Shown: positions 16,887 through 25,897 of the stretch, piece by piece
Layout of the letters: the number at the start of each line of letters is the position of its first letter
Numbering within the stretch: position 1 is the first letter of the stretch
Assembly (NCBI RefSeq): GCF_000812465.1
Contig: NZ_JWMA01000079.1
Coordinates: forward strand, 1 to 64,000
DNA length: 64,000 nt
Direction: 5' to 3'
Source of the DNA: Cupriavidus sp. IDO
Lineage (GTDB): Bacteria; Pseudomonadota; Gammaproteobacteria; Burkholderiales; Burkholderiaceae
The notes under the pieces: generated by a model
Seen by the model: the letters and a program-made list of their open reading frames with translations, nothing else
What the model was told of the DNA's origin: nothing
Database searches by the model: none
Program-made: the position numbers and the translations under genes

Positions 16887-18035
16887 ATGGCCTTTATCTA
16901 CTATCTGACCAATATCCACCTCGATTTCGGCGCGGTCAGCCTGCTCAAGTCGGAATGCGAGCGCATTGGCATCCGCCGTCCGCTGCTGGTGACAGACAAG
17001 GGCGTGGTGGCGGCTGGCGTCGCGCAGCGCGCCATCGATGCCATGCAGGGGCTGCCGGTGGCGGTGTTCGACGAAACGCCGTCCAATCCGACCGAGGCGA
17101 TGGTGCGCAAGGCGGCGCAGCAGTATCGGGACAGCGGCTGCGACGGGCTGGTGGCTGTGGGCGGCGGCTCGTCGATCGACCTGGCCAAGGGCATCGCCAT
17201 TCTCGCCACGCACCCCGGTGAACTGACCACCTATGCCACCATCGAAGGCGGCAGCGGCAAGATCACCGACCGCGCCGCGCCGCTGATCGCGGTCCCGACC
17301 ACTTCCGGCACCGGCAGTGAAGTCGCGCGCGGCGCCATCATCATCCTCGACGACGGCCGCAAGCTGGGCTTCCATTCCTGGCACCTGCTGCCCAAGTCCG
17401 CCATCTGCGACCCGGAACTGACCCTGGGCCTGCCTGCCGGCCTGACCGCGGCCACCGGCATGGATGCCATTGCGCACTGCATCGAGACGTTCCTGGCCCC
17501 GGCTTTCAATCCGCCTGCCGACGGCATCGCGCTGGACGGTCTGGAACGCGGCTGGGCCCATATCGAACGCGCCACCCGCGACGGCCAGGACCGGGATGCA
17601 CGGCTGAACATGATGAGTGCCTCGATGCAGGGCGCCATGGCCTTCCAGAAGGGCCTGGGCTGCGTGCATTCGCTGTCGCATCCGCTGGGCGGCCTGAAAA
17701 TCGACGGCAAGACCGGCCTGCATCACGGCACGCTGAATGCGGTGGTCATGCCGGCGGTGCTGCGCTTCAATGCCGACGCCCCCACCGTGGTGCGCGACGA
17801 CCGCTATGCCCGCCTGCGCCGCGCCATGCACCTGCCGGAGAACGCTGACATCGCGCAGGCCGTGCACGACATGACCGCCCGCCTCGGGCTGCCCACGGGA
17901 CTGCGCCAGATGGGCGTTACCGAGGACATGTTCGACAAGGTGATTGCCGGCGCGCTGCTCGACCACTGCCACAAGACCAATCCAAAAGAGGCCAGCGCGG
18001 CGGATTATCGGCGTATGCTTGAGGCGTCCATGTAA
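16887..18035 (+). CDS. Iron-containing alcohol dehydrogenase
   Basis: The 382-residue NAD(P)-dependent oxidoreductase has the group III alcohol dehydrogenase plan. There is an N-terminal dinucleotide domain with VAVGGGSSIDLAKGIA, and VPTTSGTGSEV follows. The C-terminal metal domain has GMDAIAHCIETF with the D and H ligands, then the further histidines in GCVHSLSHPLGG and GLHHGTLNAVV. ATG at 16887 follows AGGAGACA; an upstream in-frame ATG at 16797 lacks similarity. Its alcohol substrate is unknown, but the operator in its promoter ties it to the beta-oxidation genes. Confidence 0.93.
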   Translation: MAFIYYLTNIHLDFGAVSLLKSECERIGIRRPLLVTDKGVVAAGVAQRAIDAMQGLPVAVFDETPSNPTEAMVRKAAQQYRDSGCDGLVAVGGGSSIDLAKGIAILATHPGELTTYATIEGGSGKITDRAAPLIAVPTTSGTGSEVARGAIIILDDGRKLGFHSWHLLPKSAICDPELTLGLPAGLTAATGMDAIAHCIETFLAPAFNPPADGIALDGLERGWAHIERATRDGQDRDARLNMMSASMQGAMAFQKGLGCVHSLSHPLGGLKIDGKTGLHHGTLNAVVMPAVLRFNADAPTVVRDDRYARLRRAMHLPENADIAQAVHDMTARLGLPTGLRQMGVTEDMFDKVIAGALLDHCHKTNPKEASAADYRRMLEASM

Positions 18036-18103
18036 GCCGCCTGCCAAGCGACCGTAACGGGCAGCTCACCTGGACCCACAATCCACAGCGCGGGAGACAG
18101 TAG

Positions 18104-18625
18104 ATGACAGGTGAACATTTGCAGGTTGTGCACGGCGACATCACGCGGATGGAAGTCGACGCCATCGTCAATGCGGCCAATAGCGGCCTGCTGGGCGGTG
18201 GCGGCGTCGACGGGGCCATCCACGGGGCCGGCGGCCCCGCCATCATGGAAGCGTGCCGCGCGATCCGTGACGCGCAGGGCGGCTGCCCTACCGGTGAAGC
18301 AGTCATCACCACCGGCGGACGCCTGGCCGCACCCTATGTCATCCATGCGGTCGGCCCGGTCTGGCACGGCGGCGGCAAGGACGAAGACGCGCTGCTCGCC
18401 AGCGCCTACCGCAACAGCATCAGGCTCGCGGCGGAGAAACACCTGCGCACCGTCGCCTTTCCCAATATCAGCACCGGCATCTATGGTTTCCCGCGCGAAC
18501 GCGCGGTCGACATCGCCATTGGCGCCGTTCGCGAGGCGCTGGCCAAGGCACCCGGCATTGAACAGGTGACCTTTGTCTGTTTCGATGACGAGAACTACCG
18601 GCTGTATCGCGAACGACTAGCCTGA
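18104..18625 (+). CDS. Macro-domain protein, O-acetyl-ADP-ribose deacetylase-like
   Basis: This 173-residue single macro domain carries [20 protein letters not shown] and [16 protein letters not shown] at about 6-50, the ADP-ribose-binding loops with the catalytic N/D pair. ISTGIYGFP at about 125-133 is the second phosphate loop. The length and motifs match the YmdB/MacroD type, which removes acetyl or ADP-ribose from ADP-ribose derivatives. It overlaps the convergent racemase-family gene by 9 bp. Confidence 0.93.
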   Translation: MTGEHLQVVHGDITRMEVDAIVNAANSGLLGGGGVDGAIHGAGGPAIMEACRAIRDAQGGCPTGEAVITTGGRLAAPYVIHAVGPVWHGGGKDEDALLASAYRNSIRLAAEKHLRTVAFPNISTGIYGFPRERAVDIAIGAVREALAKAPGIEQVTFVCFDDENYRLYRERLA

Positions 18626-19327
18626 CAGCGCTTCCCGCGTGTCCGCCATCGCCACCGCCGCCTGCGCATGCAGCGCGGTGGTGTCGAACACGGGCAGCGC
18701 ACTGTCCTGCTGCCCGATCAGCAGCGTGATCTCGGTGCAGCCGAGGATCACGGCCTGCGCGCCCTGCGCCTGCAGCGCGCCGATGATGCGCTGGTATTCG
18801 GCGCGCGCGGCATCGTGCACCAGTCCATGGCACAGCTCGTTGTAGATGATGTCATGCACGACGGCGCGGTCGGGTTCGTCCGGCGTCAGTACCTCGATGC
18901 CGTGCCGCTCCAGCATCCGGCCGCGATAGAACTCCTGCTCCATCGTGAAGCGCGTGCCCAGCAGGCCGACGCGGCTGACGCCCGCCTGCCTCAGGGCATG
19001 GGCGGTCGGATCGACGATATGCACGAACGGCACCGACAGCACCGCCTCGATCGCCGGCGCCACCCTGTGCATCGTGTTGGTACAGAGCAGCACGAAATCG
19101 GCGCCACCTGCCTGCACTTGCCGCGCTGCCTGCTGCATCAGCACGCCAAGCTCGTCCCAGCGCCCGTCGTGCTGCAGCGCCTTGATCTCCTCGAAGCACA
19201 CCGTCGCCATGATGCTGCGCGCATTGCGATGCCCGCCCAGCCGCGCCTTCATCCCCTGGTTGATCAGCCGGTAGTACTCCGCCGACGATTCCCAGCTCAT
19301 GCCGCCGATCAGCCCGATTGTCTTCAT
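18617..19327 (-). CDS. Aspartate/glutamate racemase family protein
   Basis: The 236-residue protein has the two-cysteine active site of the cofactor-independent racemases: [19 protein letters not shown] at the start, the first cysteine in [13 protein letters not shown] and the second in [12 protein letters not shown]. Length and motifs match the YgeA-like group of broad amino-acid racemases. MKTIG at 19327 was chosen; a GTG/ATG further upstream adds nine unlikely residues. It is convergent with the macro-domain gene. Confidence 0.92.
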   Translation of the reverse strand: MKTIGLIGGMSWESSAEYYRLINQGMKARLGGHRNARSIMATVCFEEIKALQHDGRWDELGVLMQQAARQVQAGGADFVLLCTNTMHRVAPAIEAVLSVPFVHIVDPTAHALRQAGVSRVGLLGTRFTMEQEFYRGRMLERHGIEVLTPDEPDRAVVHDIIYNELCHGLVHDAARAEYQRIIGALQAQGAQAVILGCTEITLLIGQQDSALPVFDTTALHAQAAVAMADTREALSG

Positions 19328-19458
19328 TGCCCCGCCCCCTTGTCGCCGAGATGCCATCGCCGGAATCTAGCAGGGCCGGCCCGGTGGCGCACAGGGACAG
19401 TTCCACGGAAACCGGCCCGGCCAGTCATGGCTGGCGGGCCGGATCGTCAGGAATCCCC

Positions 19459-20379
19459 TTACCGCACCGCGCTCCGGATCAGCAGGTTGATATGCTCCGG
19501 CTGCTCGTGAATCACCCAGTGGGTGCCGTCCGGAATCCGCTCCAGGCGCATGTCGGGAATGAACTTGTCGAGACCGTCGAGCAGGGATTTCGGCAATGCC
19601 CGGTCGCGTTCGCCCCAGATCACGAAGGTCGGCACTCGCACGACGAATGCGGCCGGATCGAGTCTTGAGATGTCGGGTGGCGGCTCGCCCGGGCCAGGCG
19701 GATGCATGGGCGAGGCGCGGTAGTAGTTGACGCCGCCGCTCAGCGGGTGCGAGCCGTCTTCGCCCGGTTGCGACCATGCGGCGTGGTACTTCTCGCGCGT
19801 ATCGCCGGCGAACCACGGCGCAGGCTGCTCGCCGCTGGCGGTGAGCATGCTTTCGAGCATGGCGAAGCTGTTGGCGGCCAGCACTTCCTCGCAGCCCGGT
19901 CGCCGCAGCCAGTTCATGTAGGCGGAGGCGGCCTGCTGCTGCGGATCGGTCGCCAGCGCCTTCGCGAACACGTACGGGTGCGGCGAGTTGATGATCACCA
20001 GTTGATCGACCAGCTGCGGGAACTGGATGGCCAGGTTCCAGCAGATCGCGCCGCCCCAGTCGTGGGCAACCACGATGCAGCGCTCGTAGCCCAGCGCCTG
20101 CACGAACTGCACCAGGTCTTCGACGATATGGCGCGGGCGATACGCGTCGACTGCTGCGGGCTTGCTCGACAGGTTGAAGCCACGCAGGTCGGGCGCAACG
20201 GCAAAGTGGGTGCGGCCGAATTCGGCCAGCTGGTTCTCCCATTCGAACCAGAACTCTGGAAAGCCGTGCACGAACAACATCAGCGGTTTGCCGCGCTCGC
20301 CGGCGCTGGCGTAGTGCAGCCGGGTGCCGTTGGGCAGGTGGGCAAACTGCAGATGATGAATCACGGCGGGGGCGGTCAT
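19459..20379 (-). CDS. Alpha/beta hydrolase, epoxide hydrolase/haloacetate dehalogenase type
   Basis: The 306-residue hydrolase uses an aspartate nucleophile, to judge from VVAHDWGGAICWNLA, where D replaces the usual serine. LFVHGFPEFWFEWE supplies the oxyanion hole, and IWGERDRALP and DGTHWVIHEQPE supply the acid and histidine. This is the soluble epoxide hydrolase and haloacetate dehalogenase branch; the two cannot be separated by eye. ATG at 20379 follows GGAGAACGCC. It is the last gene of a leftward run that starts at the class II aldolase or MDR gene. Confidence 0.85.
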   Translation of the reverse strand: MTAPAVIHHLQFAHLPNGTRLHYASAGERGKPLMLFVHGFPEFWFEWENQLAEFGRTHFAVAPDLRGFNLSSKPAAVDAYRPRHIVEDLVQFVQALGYERCIVVAHDWGGAICWNLAIQFPQLVDQLVIINSPHPYVFAKALATDPQQQAASAYMNWLRRPGCEEVLAANSFAMLESMLTASGEQPAPWFAGDTREKYHAAWSQPGEDGSHPLSGGVNYYRASPMHPPGPGEPPPDISRLDPAAFVVRVPTFVIWGERDRALPKSLLDGLDKFIPDMRLERIPDGTHWVIHEQPEHINLLIRSAVR

Positions 20380-20425
20380 GGCGTTCTCCATGCGCAGGCC
20401 TCGGTCCGGTTGTTGTTGCACTGCG

Positions 20426-21328
20426 TCAGCCGCGCAACGCGGCCACCAGGCCGGCGCGCACTTCGGGCTTGTCGCCGAACGGATCGCCGGGGTTGCGCTG
20501 CGAGATGATGTCCTCGAAGCGCTGCTGCACCGGCGCCAGTGCCTGCGGGTGGGAATAAATATAGAAGCTTTCTTCCCGGATGGCATCGAACGTGAGCTTT
20601 GCCACGTCAGCGGCAGTGACCTTGCCCGAGCTGACCGCCTTGTCCGACAAGGCCTGCGAGACCAGTTGCGAGCGCGTCGGCGGCGCCTGGTTGGCCAAAT
20701 CCGCCGGGCGGTTGCGCTGCGACTGGCTGATGCCGGTCGGCACGAAATAGGGGCACAGGACCGAGCAGCGAACCTGCTCGGTCATCAGGCCCAGATCCTG
20801 ATAGAGCGTTTCCGACAGCGACACCACGGCGTGCTTGGAGACGTTGTAGACGCCCATCGCCGGGGGATTGAGCAGGCCCGCCATCGATGCGGTGTTGACA
20901 ATGTGCGCCTCGTAGGACGGGTCCTTTGCGGCGGCTTCCAGCATCAGCGGCGTGAAGATGCGGATGCCGTGGATCACGCCGTACAGGTTGACGCCGAGCA
21001 CCCACTCCCAGTCCTTCTCCGAGTTCTCCCACACCAGGCCGCCGGCCCCGACGCCGGCATTGTTGAACAGCAGGTTGACCTGCCCGAAGGTCTTGATGGC
21101 GGCGTCCGCCAGCGCCTGAACCTGATCGGCGCGCGAAACGTCGGCGCGCAGGCCGATGACATCGGCGCCCTGCGCCTTCAGTTCGGCCACGGCCGCGTCG
21201 AGCGCGTCCTGCTGCACATCGGCCAGCACCAGCTTCATGCCGAGCGCGGCACCGCTACGGGCGAACTCCTTGCCAAAGCCCGACGCACCGCCGGTAATCA
21301 CGGCCACCCTGTTTTCGAATTGCTTCAT
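20426..21328 (-). CDS. Short-chain dehydrogenase/reductase
   Basis: This classical SDR has 300 residues. TGGASGFG at about 12-19 binds the cofactor, NNAGVGAGG is at about 89-97, a serine sits in NTASMAG, and YNVSK at about 160-164 gives the catalytic Y and K. An acidic residue after beta-strand 2 (LVLADV) suggests NAD preference. The C-terminal portion is longer than in 250-residue SDRs. It lies 46 bp upstream of the epoxide-hydrolase-like gene and 45 bp downstream of the GST-like gene, all leftward; the substrate is not apparent. Confidence 0.9.
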   Translation of the reverse strand: MKQFENRVAVITGGASGFGKEFARSGAALGMKLVLADVQQDALDAAVAELKAQGADVIGLRADVSRADQVQALADAAIKTFGQVNLLFNNAGVGAGGLVWENSEKDWEWVLGVNLYGVIHGIRIFTPLMLEAAAKDPSYEAHIVNTASMAGLLNPPAMGVYNVSKHAVVSLSETLYQDLGLMTEQVRCSVLCPYFVPTGISQSQRNRPADLANQAPPTRSQLVSQALSDKAVSSGKVTAADVAKLTFDAIREESFYIYSHPQALAPVQQRFEDIISQRNPGDPFGDKPEVRAGLVAALRG

Positions 21329-21373
21329 TCTGTCTGTCCTGGTCTGTTTGTTCGTGTTCGATTGCGAAACGGG

Positions 21374-22327
21374 TCAGCCCGCGCGCTGCACCTGGTAGAG
21401 CTGGCGCGGGAAATGCACATTCAACGCCCCGGCACGCGGATCCTGCCGACGCAGCGTGACGCGATGTTCAGACAAGCCAAGCAGCACGCCGGCAACCGGA
21501 TCGCGTGCATAGTCGGTCGGGGTAACCGTGACCGCATCGCCGGGCTCGAGGCCACCACCGGTTTCCTCAGCCGCACCGGTGCGTCCTTCGCCGTCCAGCG
21601 GCAACGGATCGGACGCCAATGCGGCAGCGATGGCGTCGGCGCCGTCGATGACGCGCGATTTACCGTGGCCGAACGCTCGCATGCGCGCATACCAATCCTG
21701 CAGCAAGGGGTAGGCATCGAGCATGCGGGCGAGCCCGGTGGCACGCCGGATGAACCACAGGTTGTGATACAGCGAGAAATCGGCCACCGACAGTTCGGGC
21801 CCCGCCGCCCAGCGGACACCGGCGGCAAACTGCCGTTCGAGCCGGCCGAAGGTCTCGCGCAGCAGCGCGATCGCCTCCGGCAGCGGCATGCGCAGCGCAT
21901 TGGTGTCGCCGCGCATGGCCTTGCGGTCGGCCACGAAAGCCTGGATCTGCGCGGGCGACAGATGGCCCAGCATGTTCGCCGCGCCTGCCGGCTGGAACAC
22001 GTAGGTGACCGATGCCGTGAACAGTGCGCTGTCGAACCACGCGGCGCATGTGCGCGCGCTGGCGTCCTGCGCGGGCGGGTAAAGCGGCGGCTGCGGCGAG
22101 AGCTGGTCGATCACCTCGCAAATCAGTGCCGTATCGCAGTAAATGTCAGCGCCGATCTGCATGACCGGCGTACGGCGGTAACCACCGGTCAGCGAGAGCA
22201 GATCGGGCTTGGGCAGGATCGCGGGGATTTCCACGGCGCTCCACGCCAGGCCCTTGGCCCCGAGCAGCAGCCGGACCTTCTCCGAGAACGGCGAAGTGGC
22301 GTACTGGTGAAGGATGATGTCAGCCAT
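21374..22327 (-). CDS. Glutathione S-transferase family protein with a C-terminal extension
   Basis: The 317-residue protein has an N-terminal thioredoxin-like domain (ADIILHQYATSPFSEKVRLLL, then YRRTPVMQIGADIYCDTALI) and an all-alpha C-terminal GST domain to about residue 235. The remaining 80 residues contain an acidic linker and a small beta-rich module (LEPGDAVTVTPTDYARDPVAG, then ALNVHFPRQLYQV), which ordinary 200-230-residue GSTs lack. AGGAGATTGCTCGC precedes the ATG at 22327. It sits inside the SDR/aldolase cluster. A role in detoxification or a glutathione-dependent catabolic step is inferred only from the family. Confidence 0.85.
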   Translation of the reverse strand: MADIILHQYATSPFSEKVRLLLGAKGLAWSAVEIPAILPKPDLLSLTGGYRRTPVMQIGADIYCDTALICEVIDQLSPQPPLYPPAQDASARTCAAWFDSALFTASVTYVFQPAGAANMLGHLSPAQIQAFVADRKAMRGDTNALRMPLPEAIALLRETFGRLERQFAAGVRWAAGPELSVADFSLYHNLWFIRRATGLARMLDAYPLLQDWYARMRAFGHGKSRVIDGADAIAAALASDPLPLDGEGRTGAAEETGGGLEPGDAVTVTPTDYARDPVAGVLLGLSEHRVTLRRQDPRAGALNVHFPRQLYQVQRAG

Positions 22328-22419
22328 GCGAGCAATCTCCTGATTGCAGACCACGTCCACGGGTTAGCGGCGCACGCGGCAGCGGCCGCCTTGTCTCAAA
22401 GCGTGAACTGAGCCATGCC

Positions 22420-23265
22420 TCAGTCCAGCAGGTCCGGCTGTTCCTTGACGATGCGGGCGTACAGCGGCTGAAACTGGAACCAGCCTGCCTGCGCGGTGCC
22501 GACGATCGAATACGCCTGGCGCGCCGCCGCGTCGGAAATCACCTTCAGCGGTGCATTGGTACGCGCGGCAGCCGCTTCGGCCAGCAGCTGCACCTGGCAG
22601 GAGCGCTCCATCGTGATGAACCACCAGGCCGCCTCGTCGACAGTCTTGCCGACAGTCAGCAGGCCGTGGTTCTGCAGGATGGCGGCCTTGTTGGCGCCGA
22701 GCGCGTTGGCGATGCGCTGGCCTTCGTCGAGCTCGACCACCACGCCGCCGAAATCGTCGTAGAGCGCGTGGTCGTTGTAGAAGGCGCAGACGTCCTGCGT
22801 GATCGGATCCAGCGGACGTCCCAGCGTCGACCAGGCACGGCCGTAGGTGCTGTGCGAATGCGCCGCCGCCACAGCGTCGCTGCGGGTCTGGTGCACGCGA
22901 GAATGGATGGCGAAGGCGGCGGCGTTGACCGGATAGTCGCCCTCCACCACATTGCCGTGGTGATCGCAGCGGATCAGGTTCGACACGTTCACCTGGCTGA
23001 AATGCACGCCGAACGGATTGACCCAGAAGGTATCGGTGAACTCAGGATCGCGTGCGGTGATGTGGCCGGCAACGCCTTCGTCGAAGCCGAACTTCGAGAA
23101 CAGCCGGAATGCCGCTGCCAGCCGCTGCTTGCGGTGCAGCCGCTCCTGCGCCGGCGTATCGAACTGTGGCGGACGCGGCAGGTTGCGATAGCGGGCCTTG
23201 ACCTCTTCCGGGAGGCCGGCACCGATTTCATCGGCGTCTGCCGGTTGCACTTGCGGGGCATTCAT
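22420..23265 (-). CDS. Class II aldolase/adducin family protein
   Basis: The 281-residue protein has the class II aldolase fold. GVAGHITARDPEFTDTFWVNPFG is followed by the metal-binding histidines in AAAHSHSTYGRA and ILQNHGLLTVG. This longer adducin-like subgroup is common in betaproteobacterial catabolic clusters and its reaction is mostly unknown. RBS GGAGACGCCCC precedes the ATG. It is flanked by the GST-like gene (93 bp) and the MDR reductase (81 bp) on the same strand. Confidence 0.88.
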   Translation of the reverse strand: MNAPQVQPADADEIGAGLPEEVKARYRNLPRPPQFDTPAQERLHRKQRLAAAFRLFSKFGFDEGVAGHITARDPEFTDTFWVNPFGVHFSQVNVSNLIRCDHHGNVVEGDYPVNAAAFAIHSRVHQTRSDAVAAAHSHSTYGRAWSTLGRPLDPITQDVCAFYNDHALYDDFGGVVVELDEGQRIANALGANKAAILQNHGLLTVGKTVDEAAWWFITMERSCQVQLLAEAAAARTNAPLKVISDAAARQAYSIVGTAQAGWFQFQPLYARIVKEQPDLLD

Positions 23266-23345
23266 GGGGCGTCTCCTGTCATTCTTGTCGATGGAAATGA
23301 CGGGCCACGCCCCAGTGCAACGGGCGCCGGCCCTGCCTGATTCGC

Positions 23346-24356
23346 TTACACCAGCTTGACCAGCTGCTTGCCGAAGTTCTTGCCCTTGAGCAGGCCAATA
23401 AAGGCATCCGGCGCGCTGGCCAGGCCCTCGGCAATGCTTTCGCGGAACTTGATCTTGCCCTGCGCGACGGCGGTGCCGAGCTCCTTGAGCGCCTGCGGCC
23501 AGACCTCCATATGCTCGGACACGATAAAGCCTTCCACCGTCAGGCGCGACACCAGGATCAGTTGCGGGTTCTTCATCGGCAGCGGCTGGCCGTCATAGCC
23601 GGCGATCATGCCGCACATCGCAATGCGCCCAAAGGCGTTCATGCGCAGCATCACGGTGTCGAGGATATCGCCGCCCACGTTCTCGAAGTAGCCATCCACG
23701 CCGTCGGGCGTGGCTTCCTTGAACATGGTGTAGAGCTCCTTGGCGTCCTTCGCGGCCTTGTAATCGATGCAGGCGTCGAAGCCCAGTTCCTTGACCACGT
23801 AGTCGCACTTGTCCTTGCCACCGGCAAAACCCACGGCGCGGCAGCCTGCCAACTTGGCGAGCTGGCCGACCACGCTGCCGACCGCGCCCGATGCGGCGCT
23901 GACCACCACGGTCTGCCCGGCCTTGGGCGCGATGATCTTGTTCAGGCCGTACCACGCCGTCACACCGGGCATGCCGACCGAACCCAGGTAGGCCGACAGC
24001 GGGATGTGCGTGGTATCCACCAGCTGCAGGCCGGTGCCGTCGCTCACGCCCATTTCCTGCCAGCCGAACATGCCGACCACCTTGTCGCCGGCCTTGAACT
24101 TGCTGTTCTTGCTTTCCACTACTTCACCCACGGTGCCGCCGATCATCACCTCGTTGAGCGGCTGCGGCACGGCGTAGGACTTGCTCTCGTTCATGCGGCC
24201 GCGCATGTACGGATCGAGCGACAGATAGTGATTGCGCACCAGCACCTGGCCGTCGGCGATGGTGGGAACGGGAACCTCTTCCAGGCGGAAGTTGGCGGGC
24301 GTTACCGCGCCTTCGGGACGAGACGCCAGGACGATGCGCTTGAAGGTATTGGACAT
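23346..24356 (-). CDS. NADP-dependent oxidoreductase, zinc-free MDR family (CurA/leukotriene B4 dehydrogenase-like)
   Basis: The 336-residue medium-chain reductase reduces alpha,beta-unsaturated carbonyl compounds. DPYMRGRMNESKSYAVPQPL at about 52-71 and the nucleotide loop SAASGAVGSVVGQLAKL at about 155-171 are the marks of the zinc-independent double-bond reductases; the zinc-binding cysteine set is absent. GYDGQPLPMKNP is also typical. The gene ends its own intergenic stretch to the thioesterase (155 bp), which holds a CCCTC-A-CGCG hairpin (24422-24444). Confidence 0.92.
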   Translation of the reverse strand: MSNTFKRIVLASRPEGAVTPANFRLEEVPVPTIADGQVLVRNHYLSLDPYMRGRMNESKSYAVPQPLNEVMIGGTVGEVVESKNSKFKAGDKVVGMFGWQEMGVSDGTGLQLVDTTHIPLSAYLGSVGMPGVTAWYGLNKIIAPKAGQTVVVSAASGAVGSVVGQLAKLAGCRAVGFAGGKDKCDYVVKELGFDACIDYKAAKDAKELYTMFKEATPDGVDGYFENVGGDILDTVMLRMNAFGRIAMCGMIAGYDGQPLPMKNPQLILVSRLTVEGFIVSEHMEVWPQALKELGTAVAQGKIKFRESIAEGLASAPDAFIGLLKGKNFGKQLVKLV

Positions 24357-24421
24357 GGTAGATCCTTGTAATGGGAGGGAAGCCGCTTCTGGCAGCTCCG
24401 GTTACTTCATCAGGTCCTGCT

Positions 24422-24444
24422 CCCTCACGCGAAACGCGCGAGGG
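24422..24444. other. Hairpin in the thioesterase-MDR gene gap
   Basis: CCCTCACGCG and CGCGCGAGGG pair around an AAA loop with one A-C mismatch. No T-run follows on the minus strand, so it may be a transcript-end or processing element rather than an intrinsic terminator. Confidence 0.35.
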
Positions 24445-24511
24445 GTCATGGGAGCTTGCCGGCCGCCTCTTCTTCTCCGGGACGGCTCCCGCTGTCGGTG
24501 CCGCGCGGCGG

Positions 24512-24949
24512 TCAGCCGTCGGCACCGGTATCCGTCTCACCCGGGCGCTGCGGCGGCATGCGCCGGATGTACTTGAAGGTGCCCGAACCGCGCGAGACGA
24601 TCTTGCCATCGGCATCGACGATCTCGCCTTCGCAGAACACCATGGTCGTGGTGCGATGCACGCAGGTGCCGCGCGCCGTCAGCTTGCCGCGGCCCGGTGC
24701 CATGAAGCTCGTCTTCATCTCGATGGTGACCACGCCCCGGCCATCGGCATCGGCGCTGCGCCCGGCGATGGCCATGGCCACGTCGAGCAGGGTCATGATC
24801 ACGCCGCCGTGCGCCATGTCCCAGCTGTTCTGATGGCGCTTCTCAATGGGCAGCGCAATCTCGCTGCGTCCGTCTTCGGCGAAGGTGCAGGTCACGCCCA
24901 GGTCGGCAAGAAACGGAATATGGCTCAGGGAGCCGGTGTACTGGTTCAT
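24512..24949 (-). CDS. PaaI-type thioesterase (hot-dog fold)
   Basis: The 145-residue hot-dog protein has the PaaI active-site signature WDMAHGGVIMTLLDVAMA (HGG at about 54-56). It hydrolyses acyl- or hydroxyphenylacetyl-CoA-type thioesters. ATG at 24949 gives the normal family length; a long upstream extension to 25141 overlaps the SDR gene and looks like shadow sequence. It is the distal gene of the leftward fadB-pncA-thiolase-ACAD-SDR run and probably releases stalled acyl-CoAs during beta-oxidation. Confidence 0.9.
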   Translation of the reverse strand: MNQYTGSLSHIPFLADLGVTCTFAEDGRSEIALPIEKRHQNSWDMAHGGVIMTLLDVAMAIAGRSADADGRGVVTIEMKTSFMAPGRGKLTARGTCVHRTTTMVFCEGEIVDADGKIVSRGSGTFKYIRRMPPQRPGETDTGADG

Positions 24950-25070
24950 GGCAATGCGGGTCCGAAAGGTGGCTGGTACAGGATCGCGGCAGGCAGTGAA
25001 CCCGCCGCGCGATTGCCGCAATATTGATACGTTTCCGGATTCACGCCAACCCTGAACGTATCCGCCCGCC

Positions 25071-25853
25071 TCAGACCGCGCTGACGCCGCCGTCCACCGC
25101 CAGGATCTGGCCTGTGATGTGCTTGCCGGCATCGCTGGCAAACAGCAGCGCGGCGCCCTTCAGGTCTTCATCGTCGCCAAGGCGGTGCAGCGGCACGCCG
25201 GCGCACATCGCCTCCACGCCCAGGCGCTCCAGCGAGCCCTTGGTCATCTTCGACGGGAAGAAGCCCGGCGCCAGCGCATTGACGGTGATGTTGTGCTCGC
25301 CCCACTCGGCGGCCAGCGTGCGGGTGAAGTTGACCACGGCGCCCTTAGACGTGTTGTAGGCAATGGTCTCCATCGTGCCCGGCGGATTGCCGGCCAGGCC
25401 GGCGATCGACGCCACGTTGATGATGCGGCCGTAGCGGCGCGGGATCATCGAGAGCTTGCCGATGCGCTGGCTCAGCAGGAACAGGCCGCGGATGTTCAGG
25501 TTCATCACCTTGTCCCAGGCCTCGACCGGATGGTCTTCGGCGGGCGCGCCCCAGGTGGCGCCGGCGTTGTTGACGAGGATGTCGACATGGCCCAGCTTCG
25601 CCAGCGCTTCGTCCGCCAGGCGATTGATTTCCGATTCCTGCGAGCCGTCGGCCGCGATCCAGTCGGCTTCGATGCCAAGTGCCTTCAGGTGGGCCTGCGC
25701 GGCCTGCAGTTCGTCGGCCTTGCGTGCCGACAGCACCACGCGCGCGCCCTGCTCGCCAAGCGCTTCCGCGATTTGCAGGCCAAGCCCGCGCGAGCCGCCG
25801 GTGATCAGGGCGGTCTTGCCCTTCAGGTCAAACAGTTGCTGGATGGTGCGCAT
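25071..25853 (-). CDS. SDR family oxidoreductase of the beta-oxidation cluster
   Basis: This classical SDR has 260 residues: TGGSRGLGLQIAEALG at about 17-32, NNAGATWG at about 95-102, a serine in NVASIAG, and YNTSKGAVVNFTR with the catalytic Y and K at about 163-167. ITGQILAVDGG near the end is also typical. ATG at 25853 follows AAGGAACACAC. Directly behind the acyl-CoA dehydrogenase gene (44 bp), it is plausibly a hydroxyacyl-CoA or ketoacyl-CoA oxidoreductase; this is inferred from position. Confidence 0.9.
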   Translation of the reverse strand: MRTIQQLFDLKGKTALITGGSRGLGLQIAEALGEQGARVVLSARKADELQAAQAHLKALGIEADWIAADGSQESEINRLADEALAKLGHVDILVNNAGATWGAPAEDHPVEAWDKVMNLNIRGLFLLSQRIGKLSMIPRRYGRIINVASIAGLAGNPPGTMETIAYNTSKGAVVNFTRTLAAEWGEHNITVNALAPGFFPSKMTKGSLERLGVEAMCAGVPLHRLGDDEDLKGAALLFASDAGKHITGQILAVDGGVSAV

Positions 25854-25897
25854 GTGTGTTCCTTTGTCTTGGTGTTCGTGAAGGCAGCGTGGTCCGT

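Noticed and set aside
20378-22411. A 677-codon plus-strand frame opposite the SDR and GST-like genes
   Set aside because: It is a shadow of two real minus-strand genes with recognisable motifs.
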